The notes under the pieces are model-generated. The model was not told the DNA's origin, did not search any database, and was given only the letters and a program-made list of their open reading frames with translations. The translations under genes were made by a program, and so were the position numbers. A stretch of 25,266 nt of DNA from Bacteroidales bacterium (GTDB lineage: Bacteria > Bacteroidota > Bacteroidia > Bacteroidales > B18-G4), in assembly GCA_023145125.1 (NCBI GenBank), contig JAGLEK010000568.1, positions 1 through 25,266 of the forward strand. The letters run 5' to 3'. Below are positions 25,251-25,266 of the stretch, piece by piece (the stretch's first letter is position 1; each line of letters starts with the position of its first letter).

Positions 25251-25266
25251 ACTTTAAGTACTTCAA

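Overview
The window is chromosomal DNA of a member of the Bacteroidota. The evidence is a nearly complete set of core type IX secretion system (T9SS) genes found only in that phylum (porW/sprE, a porP/sprF-family gene, gldK, gldL, gldM, gldN), start sites without obvious Shine-Dalgarno sequences, and promoter-like sites of the Bacteroidota form (TTG, a 17-23 base spacer, TAnnTTTG). The mix of genes is typical of an environmental Bacteroidales/Marinilabiliales-like or related lineage; I cannot name a genus. No prophage, insertion sequence, CRISPR array, tRNA or rRNA was seen, and no gap between genes exceeds 300 bases.

Left block (8-4346, minus strand): one probable operon read as porW/sprE, bactofilin, atpZ, a small four-helix membrane protein, folE. 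It pairs a T9SS lipoprotein with a polymer-forming scaffold protein and two small membrane proteins of the kind that precede F-type ATP synthase genes, but the next gene is folE and not atpB. A 214-base divergent control region (4347-4560) separates it from a plus-strand block (4561-7937): a membrane-anchored M23 peptidase, dxr (isoprenoid precursor synthesis) and rseP (site-2 protease). A convergent YitT-family membrane protein follows (7959-8852).

Central block (9069-18774, plus strand): a 1164-residue predicted outer-membrane protein that I cannot name, a PorP/SprF-family protein, then gldK-gldL-gldM-gldN. GldL and GldM form the proton-driven inner-membrane motor. GldK and GldN form the periplasmic ring attached to the outer membrane. 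PorW/SprE, encoded about 8.5 kb to the left, is known to link that ring to the Sov/SprA translocon. PorP/SprF proteins are outer-membrane accessories. The block ends in a very strong intrinsic terminator that abuts a promoter-like site and an 18-base perfect palindrome in front of recG.

Right block (18834-25207, plus strand): housekeeping recG and pheT, then a divergent UDP-glucose/GDP-mannose dehydrogenase family protein. The last bases hold a short degenerate heptamer repeat.

I found no convincing wholly new system. The points most worth checking are the unnamed 1164-residue protein next to the T9SS genes, the recG palindrome with an imperfect copy at the 9069 start, the symmetric promoter-like boxes between sprE and the peptidase gene, and the unusual cofactor-binding region of the last dehydrogenase.
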